40,245 nucleotides of DNA, from NCBI RefSeq assembly GCF_017115095.1, contig NZ_JABXKI010000087.1, positions 1 through 40,245 of the forward strand. The letters run 5' to 3'. The notes under the pieces are model-generated. The model searched no databases. It was not told the origin of the DNA and saw only the letters and a program-made list of their open reading frames with translations. Position 1 is the first letter of the stretch. Each line of letters opens with the position of its first letter. A program made the position numbers and the translations under genes. The stretch comes from Nostoc sp. NMS4. GTDB lineage: Bacteria; Cyanobacteriota; Cyanobacteriia; Cyanobacteriales; Nostocaceae. This document shows, piece after piece, positions 9,101-15,496 of this stretch.

Positions 9101-11301
9101 TATTTATTGGTTTGGCTAATTAATAATTCTACTGGTGAGTAGCCCTTTGGTGTTATCCCCGTGCTTAAATAAACTGACGAAGATTTCTTATCTTTAATAT
9201 AATTAACATCACGATACAAGTAGCGGCTGTTTTCCCTGATTAAATTCATCTCAGGTTTTTTTGCACTTTTGAATAAATCAACCGCTATTTGGTTTTGATA
9301 ACATCCCTCACCAATCATTTCTCGGTACATTAGGCGGTTAAGATCCATCGCCTGCTGAATAATCTCTGGCGTTCTCTTAGGATTCTCTGCTAGAGCTACA
9401 ACAGATTGCATGAAGGGTTTGTACTCTGCTCTAATTGGTTTGGGCTTCTCGTCATGTTCCTGTTCAAATAAACCTTGATAGCGCTTAGATACTTGCTCTA
9501 AATATTCTGATTTTTGTTCTAAAGTACCATAAGTGTTTAGTACCTCAATTTCTGATTCTAATGCTTCCAGTGCTGTCACTTGATTGTTGATTATGCCCAC
9601 GCTGATGCTATCGCTCATGTGAATGGCGATTTTTTCAAAAGGGGGCTGGCTTCCATCGCTGGGATCATAGAATGATTGTTTTTTGAGCTTAACCGTGGGC
9701 GAATAGGCGTTTTGGGGAAGATTTCTTCGCTCTGCCTCTGCTGTTAAATTGGGGTATAAGCTGGCTTTTGCCACACCAATGCAATCACCATCGTAGTCTC
9801 GTGCTTGGCGTTCTGATTCGGTTTCTGCTGGGTCGATAAAATCAACATCGACCCCTCGCGCTTCTAACTGTGCAATTCTTTGCTGTATCCGCTTGTGGTC
9901 TTCGTCATTGACTACAATTATGCCTTGCAAAGATTTACCATCTGGAGCAAGACGGTCTTCAACGTGTTTATTAGTAGAGACACACAAACCATTAGAGTTG
10001 AGGAAAGGAGAGCGAAAGTTAAGAACTTTTTCTCCAAGCTCCAGCCAAGGGGCACAGATTTCACCATTTTTGAGTTCTTTGGAAGGAATAATCATTGCTC
10101 GGTCAAAAGTAAGCGTTTTCCCAATAGCAATATCTCGCCACTCACTTTGTACAAAACGGTTTAATTCCTGTTTGACCTTCTCAGTTTCTAAAAGCTGCTG
10201 ATGCCCTAGTAAATCAGCTTTAATGAGTTTGTACATGAACAAGTCATCTTTAGTATTCTCGTCATCTAATTCCTCATCTGTATCTAAATCTTCATTTTTT
10301 CCTAAGTTTTTAACATCTATTCCTTGGTTTTTGATCTCTCCTATTTTTAATTTACTTTGGTTCAATGATTCTTTGCGTTTTTCGTATCTTTCACAATAGT
10401 AAACAGCAACAATTCTTGGATCATCTTGAATAGAGGCTAATCTTTGAGCTTGTACCTCTAGTTCCTCTACAAAATCTTTAAGCCCGTGAGGAAAAGATGC
10501 CAATAGTTGGGAGATAGACATCTGACCTTGTTGAGATTGTGCTTTTTCAGCTAACCAAATATTTTGCTGATATAATCCTGGTTGAATTTGAGGTTTAGTA
10601 GGCCCTTTGGGTCTATCTTTGTCTGTTCCCTTAAAACTGCTTACGGGAAGAATTATGTCTATTTTTGGTTTGCTCTTAGGATCTGCATATTCTATTTTAT
10701 CTAAGTTGTATGGTCGGAGTGTTCCTTTGCCAAAACGGTATTTAGTAGTATCTTCTCCAATTCCATCCACCCAACCAAATCGATGCTGAATTACACGATA
10801 ACTTTTATCTGCTTGGGATTCTCTTAAGGTTAGCTTTTCATAAAGCTGTGTTGAAATCTGCCCATAACAGTCACCAACTAATTTATATGCCAAATCATTT
10901 GATAATATCCCTCCATTATCACCTCTGTTAGCAGTAGAATCATCTACTACCAGAATGTTTAGCTTTTCGTGAATCGCATTTTTACAAGCCCCAAGGAAGA
11001 TGGAACCATAAGCCCCACGGTCTTTACTATCTGGACAAATTTTTTGAATCGTATCTAAACATTCTTTATCTCCGTAAAGTAAGCGAGTCTTAGAAGATAG
11101 CAATAAAATTTGTCCGTCTGGATGATTCTTTAATTCTTCGTCTGTACTGTACTCATCTGAATGCCCAAAGGAGAATTTTTTATCAGGAAAGTAAAATTCC
11201 AGTAAAGTATTACTGAGATTTTCAGTTAAAATGTTTTTACGATCATCTGTATAAATCCATTGGTTGAGCCTGGGATCAAAATGTTTAATTTCCAGAGTCA
11301 T
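6115..11301 (-). CDS. Giant protein with two-barrel RNA polymerase-like N-terminal half
   Basis: The 1728-residue product has an ordered set of motifs like those of double-psi beta-barrel RNA polymerases. Barrel 1 candidates are GDNGGILSNDLA (127-138), GKGTLRP (191-197, Lys192) and ILPVSSFKG (217-225, Lys224). Barrel 2 candidates are LNFRSPFLNSNG (427-438) and the metal-binding signature RDYDGDC (501-507), equivalent to DFDGD in RNAP beta-prime and DLDGD in QDE-1-like enzymes. Then come DSISVGIINNQ (564-574) and IAVDLFKSAKKP (672-683), resembling the 'LG.I.N' and 'AVDF.KTG' segments of eukaryotic cellular RdRPs. A charged linker lies at 305-355. The C-terminal ~900 residues are unassigned, with a duplicated ~33-residue unit (1118-1150, 1211-1243), a Pro/Gln linker (~1400-1430) and an ASCH/PUA-like segment (~1450-1560). 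The neighbour upstream is divergent. Polymerase activity is inferred; primase-like or RNA-directed activity is possible. Confidence 0.65.
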   Translation of the reverse strand: MTLEIKHFDPRLNQWIYTDDRKNILTENLSNTLLEFYFPDKKFSFGHSDEYSTDEELKNHPDGQILLLSSKTRLLYGDKECLDTIQKICPDSKDRGAYGSIFLGACKNAIHEKLNILVVDDSTANRGDNGGILSNDLAYKLVGDCYGQISTQLYEKLTLRESQADKSYRVIQHRFGWVDGIGEDTTKYRFGKGTLRPYNLDKIEYADPKSKPKIDIILPVSSFKGTDKDRPKGPTKPQIQPGLYQQNIWLAEKAQSQQGQMSISQLLASFPHGLKDFVEELEVQAQRLASIQDDPRIVAVYYCERYEKRKESLNQSKLKIGEIKNQGIDVKNLGKNEDLDTDEELDDENTKDDLFMYKLIKADLLGHQQLLETEKVKQELNRFVQSEWRDIAIGKTLTFDRAMIIPSKELKNGEICAPWLELGEKVLNFRSPFLNSNGLCVSTNKHVEDRLAPDGKSLQGIIVVNDEDHKRIQQRIAQLEARGVDVDFIDPAETESERQARDYDGDCIGVAKASLYPNLTAEAERRNLPQNAYSPTVKLKKQSFYDPSDGSQPPFEKIAIHMSDSISVGIINNQVTALEALESEIEVLNTYGTLEQKSEYLEQVSKRYQGLFEQEHDEKPKPIRAEYKPFMQSVVALAENPKRTPEIIQQAMDLNRLMYREMIGEGCYQNQIAVDLFKSAKKPEMNLIRENSRYLYRDVNYIKDKKSSSVYLSTGITPKGYSPVELLISQTNKYFQESQLESRPIVQFKDLFQGVEFTPQQKFTAIAAKYEFDQKFNAAVRMERRRETEKGPSAIIQTPQSCQLEITNLTHYEHPLIWKAQTLNIRLDEIPEKWRTKERPHKLLAVAQINGEIGEDKKPAYRNLGTVSQQSVTDHNLKSGMTMQGAKLLELKPELTRSQTKLLFDKAQETALAFYASIPESEKLASAAAAWNICASRQDELEVARKENANPQAIAKKVSNFAFAAFPNEIISRLDKLQFTEPKLVTLNHEANHFLGRDWNKDDLHPIEIRASHHPVGHERHVSRLMFVQDADGEYKEFAMLETRTAQLPIGTKAQASMVGVEPATAKATIGLPGNEPIEITIRELKNFSYAGLVFNDKPVNLEFGTVPIPDKTVKIKLDGKTLGELDSDSAQQLKEINYLKNGNPLKLKLTSISETGDQAFVLGESPNGNLLKINKINFYDFSGQTFNDQDYRKLTIETSASKTRDAVFLNGEPLGVLHFKKDKDALRQLGLLKTGQLTPAPAIIQSNFSVICAQIDPYTVEYPQKWTKEFQAFRTQSVNPQQQDMIDSSAKILHHIKERPTFLFSTESNKKLGVMGLAVDNQKAETVTKWLTAQKVEWQQVPIEDVIMETKKGLAVFHLVSSSIPPKTLENMTKKFGAVIESSTEYQQEIKSLATRSQFLKPPSQSAQSPPQQSAQFHPNQEVQNVAPPVIKGKPIPMNYPLMMHGDTNPIPVNTCIDAMRGYGRTHTTRAYQPYKQYGFKQGDIALATGIDKQVAFRVGKQYQITPSMIADPVYQQQWADMEKHSPKALPELFTGKQQVWGLHLEPLGDYVEGFIVPFPETQNRAVPNQEVQPQSVTIDDLRNWYNAADKLGKSENYKKRIVEVANGFKAGEQLSAEALTVMNKDTFELERISRLTQIAQRIGMVWGKTNENGTQVLGKIYDITFSTQQRDLTISQKNGEVILNLQSGQVQTNKLTPQILQTFEDANTQIDKILAKSQTQQIDLQR

Positions 11302-11348
11302 GTTTTTAAGAAATTAATGGAAGTTGGTTAATATCTTGAGAGGTTTGT
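11302..11348. promoter_or_regulatory. Short divergent start region
   Basis: Only 47 bases separate the divergent ATGs of the polymerase-like gene and the 176-residue gene. Promoters of both must overlap here or lie inside the opposite gene. No clear -10/-35 pair could be assigned. Confidence 0.35.
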
Positions 11349-11879
11349 ATGTCGAGAATTAAGCGTTGGATAAATATGCATAAGAAAGAATTCAATGCAG
11401 ATGGAACTTTAAAAGATGAAGTAAGACAACAAAAGTTATCTCTTGGCGCACATCCAGAAGCAGTTGATGACTACGCTCGTAGAGTAAAAGAAGAGTATGA
11501 CGAGTGGAAGCACTTAGACGAGACTGATCCAGAACCGTGGCCAATCTACACAGCCTACGATTTCTTTACTGAACAAGAAAAAAAGGAATTTAACCCAGAT
11601 GGTTCTTTCAGACCTGAATATGTAGAATATGCTCGTCAAATTGGCATCAGTGAAAGTGCGCTAGAGCAGCTTGAGTGGCGTAAGAAAATGGAGGTTGATC
11701 ATTATAATAAAATGTCTGCCTCACACGTAGAACAAGGCATCAACTTTGGTGAATGGTTAATGGAAGGGAGGATTGGAAACAGCAGAACATACGTCCAACG
11801 TCGGCAGCAGATGGAGCAAGACCTGCGTAACTTTGAGGATGTTGACAGTTTGCCTTTCGACAAGGACACAGCATATTAA
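11349..11879 (+). CDS. Hypothetical protein with an internal duplication
   Basis: The 176-residue hydrophilic protein was not assigned to a family. A short unit is present twice: KKEFNADGTLKDEV near residues 12-25 and KKEFNPDGSFRPEY near 78-91. Each is followed by a helical segment in which an alanine/glycine-rich turn precedes charged residues. A purine-rich GAGAGG lies 5 bases before the ATG as ribosome binding site, and a good terminator follows. The gene is divergent from the polymerase-like gene, so the two may be co-regulated, but no functional link is visible. Confidence 0.6.
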   Translation: MSRIKRWINMHKKEFNADGTLKDEVRQQKLSLGAHPEAVDDYARRVKEEYDEWKHLDETDPEPWPIYTAYDFFTEQEKKEFNPDGSFRPEYVEYARQIGISESALEQLEWRKKMEVDHYNKMSASHVEQGINFGEWLMEGRIGNSRTYVQRRQQMEQDLRNFEDVDSLPFDKDTAY

Positions 11880-11910
11880 GCTCACCCTAAGCAGAGCGAG
11901 TGGTAATATA

Positions 11911-11947
11911 AGCTGAAAGCATTATAAAACAGCGCTTTCAGCTTTTT
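11911..11947 (+). terminator. Rho-independent terminator
   Basis: Arms AGCTGAAAGC (11911-11920) and GCTTTCAGCT (11934-11943) pair perfectly and are followed by TTTT. It lies 32 bases after the stop of the rightward 176-codon gene. Confidence 0.8.
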
Positions 11948-11959
11948 AGTGACATCCTT

Positions 11960-12121
11960 TTAATGAGCTTGAACAGCAGGCAGGTTAGCAGCAGCCGATG
12001 GTTTGGCAGAGCGAAACGCCCCGTTAAAAAAGGCAATCATTCCTAAAATGGCAAAGGGTCTAATGATTAATATGTGCAGTGAATTGAATGCCGAGTGTTC
12101 TCTGACTACTTCAGCCCACAT
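11960..12121 (-). CDS. Small membrane protein, paralogue of the upstream neighbour
   Basis: This 53-codon frame starts MWAEVVREH and contains ILIIRPFAILGMIAFFNGA, one hydrophobic helix. It closely resembles the C-terminal part of the next gene upstream (VIITSFAILGMFAFLAAASN, then a short polar tail). The reading frame stays open further upstream to about 12187 but without a normal start codon. It is either a small tandem paralogue or the surviving end of a duplicated gene. Function is unknown. Confidence 0.4.
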   Translation of the reverse strand: MWAEVVREHSAFNSLHILIIRPFAILGMIAFFNGAFRSAKPSAAANLPAVQAH

Positions 12122-12174
12122 ATACTTGCAGTTGGTCTTCCCTTGTCTGCTGGGCGAAAAAGCGAACTGTTTGC

Positions 12175-12549
12175 TTAATTGGCTTGCCGTTCTATAGTTG
12201 GAGGGATTACCCCAGACGACCTCACAACTGACTTGTTGGAAGCGGCGGCAAGGAACGCAAACATTCCTAAAATAGCAAAGGACGTAATAATCACTTGCTG
12301 TACGGATGCAAAGACCGACTTTTCTTTCTCCTTTTGGACAGTAATGCGATTCAGATTCTGTTGAAATGCCGAGAAATACAAATAATTCAACACTTTCTCA
12401 CACAAGGCAGGGTCTTCACCTATTTGTACTTTCTGGCACAGGAGAATTTCTAGATGCTCTTGGCGGCGATCGCTTGTAGACAAATCGCGCTCGTCCCACA
12501 GTTTTGCCTGGGTTGTATCTAAAGGTCTATTAATACCTAATATAGTCAT
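12175..12549 (-). CDS. Hypothetical membrane-anchored protein
   Basis: The 124-residue product is hydrophilic over about 85 residues, with a helical middle part (EHLEILLCQKVQIGEDPALCEKVLNYLYFS). It ends with one hydrophobic helix (VIITSFAILGMFAFLAAAS) and a polar tail, suggesting a tail-anchored protein. No family was recognised. A related short gene follows directly downstream on the same strand. One HIP1 octamer lies inside the frame near 12466. Confidence 0.55.
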   Translation of the reverse strand: MTILGINRPLDTTQAKLWDERDLSTSDRRQEHLEILLCQKVQIGEDPALCEKVLNYLYFSAFQQNLNRITVQKEKEKSVFASVQQVIITSFAILGMFAFLAAASNKSVVRSSGVIPPTIERQAN

Positions 12550-12684
12550 ACTATGGCCTTGTTTAGTTGTTGAGTTAGTTGAGGGAACAGGTGTAATCGA
12601 TAATTCAATTACACCCTAGTGTGCTTTTTGAAAAATGGAACTCATACCTAACTTAAGAAGTTTAAATATGCTTTCTAAAAAGAA

Positions 12685-12727
12685 CTAGCAACTTGAGTAC
12701 TGAAAAAATCAAAACTCAGGTTGCTAG
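12685..12727 (-). terminator. Strong hairpin with a GTACTGAAAAAATC loop
   Basis: Arms 12685-12698 (CTAGCAACTTGAGT) and 12714-12727 pair over 14 positions with one G-U pair. The hairpin is 20 bases past the stop of the leftward 136-codon gene, with a T-rich stretch beyond it on that strand. The loop side carries GTACTGAAAAAATC (12697-12710), a motif also found at two other hairpins in this window. Confidence 0.65.
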
Positions 12728-12746
12728 TAAAGTTTGAGAAGATATG

Positions 12747-13157
12747 CTATATTTCCCAGTCCAAATCTTCAGTTGGAGATGGAGATAAAACCTGTGCCTT
12801 GGGTGATGGTTGGGGTGTATCCGGCTCTAGTGGGTTCGTCCCATCCTGAAATATTTCCTCAGCCAAAGTCCGTCCATCTGAGTCAATGTCGCTTGTGAGA
12901 AAATACTCTAAAACTTGCGGTGTAGCACCATCAATTGCTGCTTGTGCTAGTAGGGATTTAATGAATTGGGGAGATGCTTCACTATCAGCTAGTACCTTCA
13001 AGGTTTGCTCGGCATCTTGGATGGTCATTTTGGAGATATCTTTAACTCCAACTTCGTCCCAGACATCGCCAAAATACTGACGATATTGCTGATTGAAGTC
13101 TTGCTCTTGGGCAAATCGTGATAATTCTTGTACCTGCAAATGTGTCGTTTCAGCCAT
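12747..13157 (-). CDS. Hypothetical protein with thrombospondin type 3-like calcium loop
   Basis: The 136-residue acidic protein has a helical N-terminal part (residues 1-85). It then has DIDSDGRTLAEEIFQDGTNP (about 90-109), which matches the calcium-binding thrombospondin type 3/EF-hand-like pattern DxDxDGxxxxEE. The tail is Pro/Ser-rich. No signal peptide is seen, so it is probably cytoplasmic. It lies 155 bases downstream of the parM-like gene on the same strand, separated by a hairpin. A link to segregation is possible but not shown. Confidence 0.55.
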   Translation of the reverse strand: MAETTHLQVQELSRFAQEQDFNQQYRQYFGDVWDEVGVKDISKMTIQDAEQTLKVLADSEASPQFIKSLLAQAAIDGATPQVLEYFLTSDIDSDGRTLAEEIFQDGTNPLEPDTPQPSPKAQVLSPSPTEDLDWEI

Positions 13158-13267
13158 CTTAATTTGCCAATGTTAATTGTTCACGCTTGTTAGTGTTAGA
13201 GCGATCGCACTTTCAGATGAGGTAAGGTGCAAGTTGAAGCATATCTCTTACCAAGAGAGGCTTTTAC

Positions 13268-13296
13268 GATGTTAGACAGAATATCTGTCTAACATC
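13268..13296. promoter_or_regulatory. Perfect 13-bp inverted repeat between parM-like gene and next gene
   Basis: GATGTTAGACAGA (13268-13280) and its exact complement (13284-13296) are separated by ATA. It lies 17 bases after the parM-like stop. No T tract follows on either strand, so it may be an operator, an RNA-processing hairpin or a terminator. Confidence 0.5.
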
Positions 13297-13312
13297 AAGT
13301 GCAAGATATGAA

Positions 13313-14509
13313 CTACACTCTATTGATAGAAGTGAGATGATTAACTGCTGGAGAATAAGAATCTGGTACTAATTTCTGTTTGCGCTCATAGCAAAAATTT
13401 TCATCCAGCATTCTCACATAACTAATATGAGTTGCCCAAACATCAGCCAGTCGCTCACCCAAGCCAACGGTATCTAAGGATTTGGGAATAACTACTCCAC
13501 CATTCCAAACGATAGGGATGCTTTCTGTTTGAAAATATTGTGTCAGTTCTCGACGCACAAACTCACCAGTACCACCACAGATGAGAACTTCATCTAATGG
13601 TACATGGTTTTTGACCCAGCGCAGCAATGCTCGACAGTATTCATCCCGAATCACTTCTAAAACTGATTTAAACAACTCTAAATCCGAGTTAATTCCTGAT
13701 GGTGTATTCCTACGTGACAAATTTCGTAATGCAGTGAAATTACCTTTACTTGCTTCCACTAAAGCCGCCGCTATACACGGATCATCTTTCGATAGTCCTA
13801 CGCTAGTACGTTCGACAAACTTTTGTAACACCCAATTCATCCCCAAGTCTGTCGATTCTTTCTTTGCTACTTTCCCTTTTTCTGAAAGGGTAAAACTGGC
13901 ATTACGATGACCCAGCATTAACAATCCTATATTTTTTTGAGAAAATACATTCCCTAGAGCGCGATTTCTGTAAGAAATAATACCTGTTCCTTCAGGAAGG
14001 TTTTTGAAGCTATTGACCTTAATTTTCATTCTTCCCGTTGGCGTTATTACTCCTTGCCTATAGTTCAAGACAAACTTTTTAGCCAAATCTTGTACATTCT
14101 TCTCTTCTCCAGGTGGTAGCAAAATCTGGAGAAACATTTCGTGAATATCTAGATTTATTTGACGTTTAGCTAGCCACAACAAACCAGCAACCTTTGATAA
14201 GGCATATTCAGACTTCAAATCTTGCAGTGCCGCAGTTCCAGCAAACTCTCTTTTTGCAATACTCCCTAATACAGAATATTCCTGACCAATTCTCACCCAA
14301 GCGCTATCATCAGGCAGCGCATCTACAGTTAAATGTTTGGTTGAACCCTCTCCTACATCGGCAACTTCTGGACTCATCCACAATGCAAATGGCACTCCCG
14401 CCGGATAAATCTGAGCGATCGCTTTGGTTGAACTACCCCCCAAGTCTGCCGTCAGTATAAACTGTACGACTTGGCTTGATTTGTCCTGATTAGTATTTGT
14501 AGTTGTCAT
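13313..14509 (-). CDS. ParM/StbA-like actin-family ATPase
   Basis: The 398-residue product has the plan of plasmid-segregation actins, which form filaments that push plasmid copies apart. The phosphate-1 loop is DLGGSSTKAI (about residues 22-31) and the adenosine-binding loop is ICGGTGEF (310-317). The second phosphate loop appears as LGHRNAS (199-205), diverged from the usual DIGxGT, which casts some doubt on the precise subfamily. The start overlaps the stop of the upstream partner gene by 4 bases, as in parMR-type operons, although here the putative adaptor comes first. The function rests on fold motifs and context. Confidence 0.75.
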   Translation of the reverse strand: MTTTNTNQDKSSQVVQFILTADLGGSSTKAIAQIYPAGVPFALWMSPEVADVGEGSTKHLTVDALPDDSAWVRIGQEYSVLGSIAKREFAGTAALQDLKSEYALSKVAGLLWLAKRQINLDIHEMFLQILLPPGEEKNVQDLAKKFVLNYRQGVITPTGRMKIKVNSFKNLPEGTGIISYRNRALGNVFSQKNIGLLMLGHRNASFTLSEKGKVAKKESTDLGMNWVLQKFVERTSVGLSKDDPCIAAALVEASKGNFTALRNLSRRNTPSGINSDLELFKSVLEVIRDEYCRALLRWVKNHVPLDEVLICGGTGEFVRRELTQYFQTESIPIVWNGGVVIPKSLDTVGLGERLADVWATHISYVRMLDENFCYERKQKLVPDSYSPAVNHLTSINRV

Positions 14510-15048
14510 AAATTTTTATTACCGTTTGTTTCGTCAAATCCCAACAATTGAGTAGCCATTAACAAGTCTGGTGTCATTTTCAAGTCCATTAATCCCAAAT
14601 CATCATCAGATAGTAAGGATTCTTCCTGCTGACTTGTTTGCTCTAGTTCCTCTTGTTCTTCTTTATCTTTGCGAATCACATTTGTTGAGATTGGCAAGCT
14701 TTTTTCTAAAATCGATGATTTGTTCTGCTCTATTTGTTGTGGTGGCAAAATCGCACTACTATCTACTTCAAAAGAATTAGAAACCTTTTGCATTAAAATT
14801 CTAATCTTTACTAGCTTTCCTTCCAATTCCCCAATACTCGACAAGCAAGCTTCAATAAATTCCTCTTTACTTACCTTTCCCACTAATGCTTCTATTAGCC
14901 AGTAACTTGTCACTGCTTCCATTGTCAGTTCACCTGCCGACTTTTTTGAGCGATGATTCACCAAGTATTCAATAGTTCTTCCATCCCAAGAATCATGTCT
15001 CCGTTTTACTCTTGGCAGTTCAACGTCTTTGCTTCCCTGTTTGTCCAT
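14506..15048 (-). CDS. Putative ParR-like adaptor of the segregation cassette
   Basis: The 180-residue product has a basic N-terminus (RVKRRHDSWDGRTIEYLVNHRSKK) suited to DNA binding. A helical middle part (about 45-90) and a long acidic, glutamine-rich C-terminal tail follow. No family signature was recognised. It is translationally coupled to the parM-like gene by a 4-base overlap and lies beside a repeat-bearing non-coding region, so an adaptor/centromere-binding role is the natural inference. Alternatively it may be only a regulator of the cassette. Confidence 0.5.
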   Translation of the reverse strand: MDKQGSKDVELPRVKRRHDSWDGRTIEYLVNHRSKKSAGELTMEAVTSYWLIEALVGKVSKEEFIEACLSSIGELEGKLVKIRILMQKVSNSFEVDSSAILPPQQIEQNKSSILEKSLPISTNVIRKDKEEQEELEQTSQQEESLLSDDDLGLMDLKMTPDLLMATQLLGFDETNGNKNL

Positions 15049-15088
15049 TTTTAAAACTCAGTACAGTTGTCTTATTGTTTACATTTGC

Positions 15089-15221
15089 AATACTTGATAC
15101 AAAAATGAGTATTGCGGGTAGTCTAAATGAGTATTTAGGCGGAGAAAGCCCCCTTTTTCTCTCAATTGCGTTTCCACTGTGTTTTCACTGCGTTGCGCTT
15201 TTTCCCTCATTTATGAGTATT
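15089..15221. repeat. Candidate centromere: ATGAGTATT repeats
   Basis: ATGAGTATT occurs at 15105-15113, 15127-15135 and 15213-15221 on the plus strand. A near-inverse copy (AATACTTGAT) occurs at about 15089. The repeats begin 40-57 bases upstream of the putative parR start, where partition cassettes usually keep their binding sites and promoter. They could equally be regulator sites. Confidence 0.4.
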
Positions 15222-15396
15222 CGTGCGTAATTCGTACCCAAATTATTCACTGCTTAGAATCAGGCGACTAAATGCCTGGGGTCTTTGCTATGTAAGCACT
15301 TGAGCTAGTTAGGTATTAGAGTTCCTTCAAAAAGTCTTTCAAGCCGCTAAAATAATCGTACGTACTTACTACGACTATCTTCACTTTTTCGCATTT

Positions 15397-15435
15397 GAGC
15401 AATTTAGCTATTTTGGCGACTAGTCGCAATTGCTC
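15397..15435. other. Candidate oriT: nested inverted repeats before the relaxase gene
   Basis: GAGCAATT (15397-15404) pairs with AATTGCTC (15428-15435). Inside, directly next to the right arm, is the perfect 12-bp palindrome GCGACTAGTCGC (15416-15427). MobV relaxases commonly nick an oriT close upstream of their own gene, and this is the most structured DNA in that gap. The nick site cannot be placed from sequence alone. Confidence 0.4.
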
Positions 15436-15496
15436 CGATTTTGGGTAAATCAGCGTGATAACAAAATCATACCAAGTTTATCCAAGATGTGAAGTC

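Noticed and set aside
6115..11301. The giant gene as a conventional RNAP beta-prime subunit
   Set aside because: It combines both barrel motif sets in one chain and lacks the NADFDGDQMAVH context, zinc-binding cysteines and overall colinearity of RpoC; the motif order fits single-chain enzymes better.
12003..12197. Rightward 64-codon open frame
   Set aside because: The minus strand of the same DNA carries the small membrane protein paralogue, which has a clear relative next door; the plus frame has none.
14669..15230. Rightward open frames over the parR-like gene and its upstream region
   Set aside because: They have no family match and lie over the coupled parR/parM-like genes on the other strand.
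15455..15496. Earlier ATG for the relaxase (14 more residues)
   Set aside because: MobV proteins begin MSY.(I/V)AR and the catalytic His is residue 22 only when counted from the ATG at 15497.
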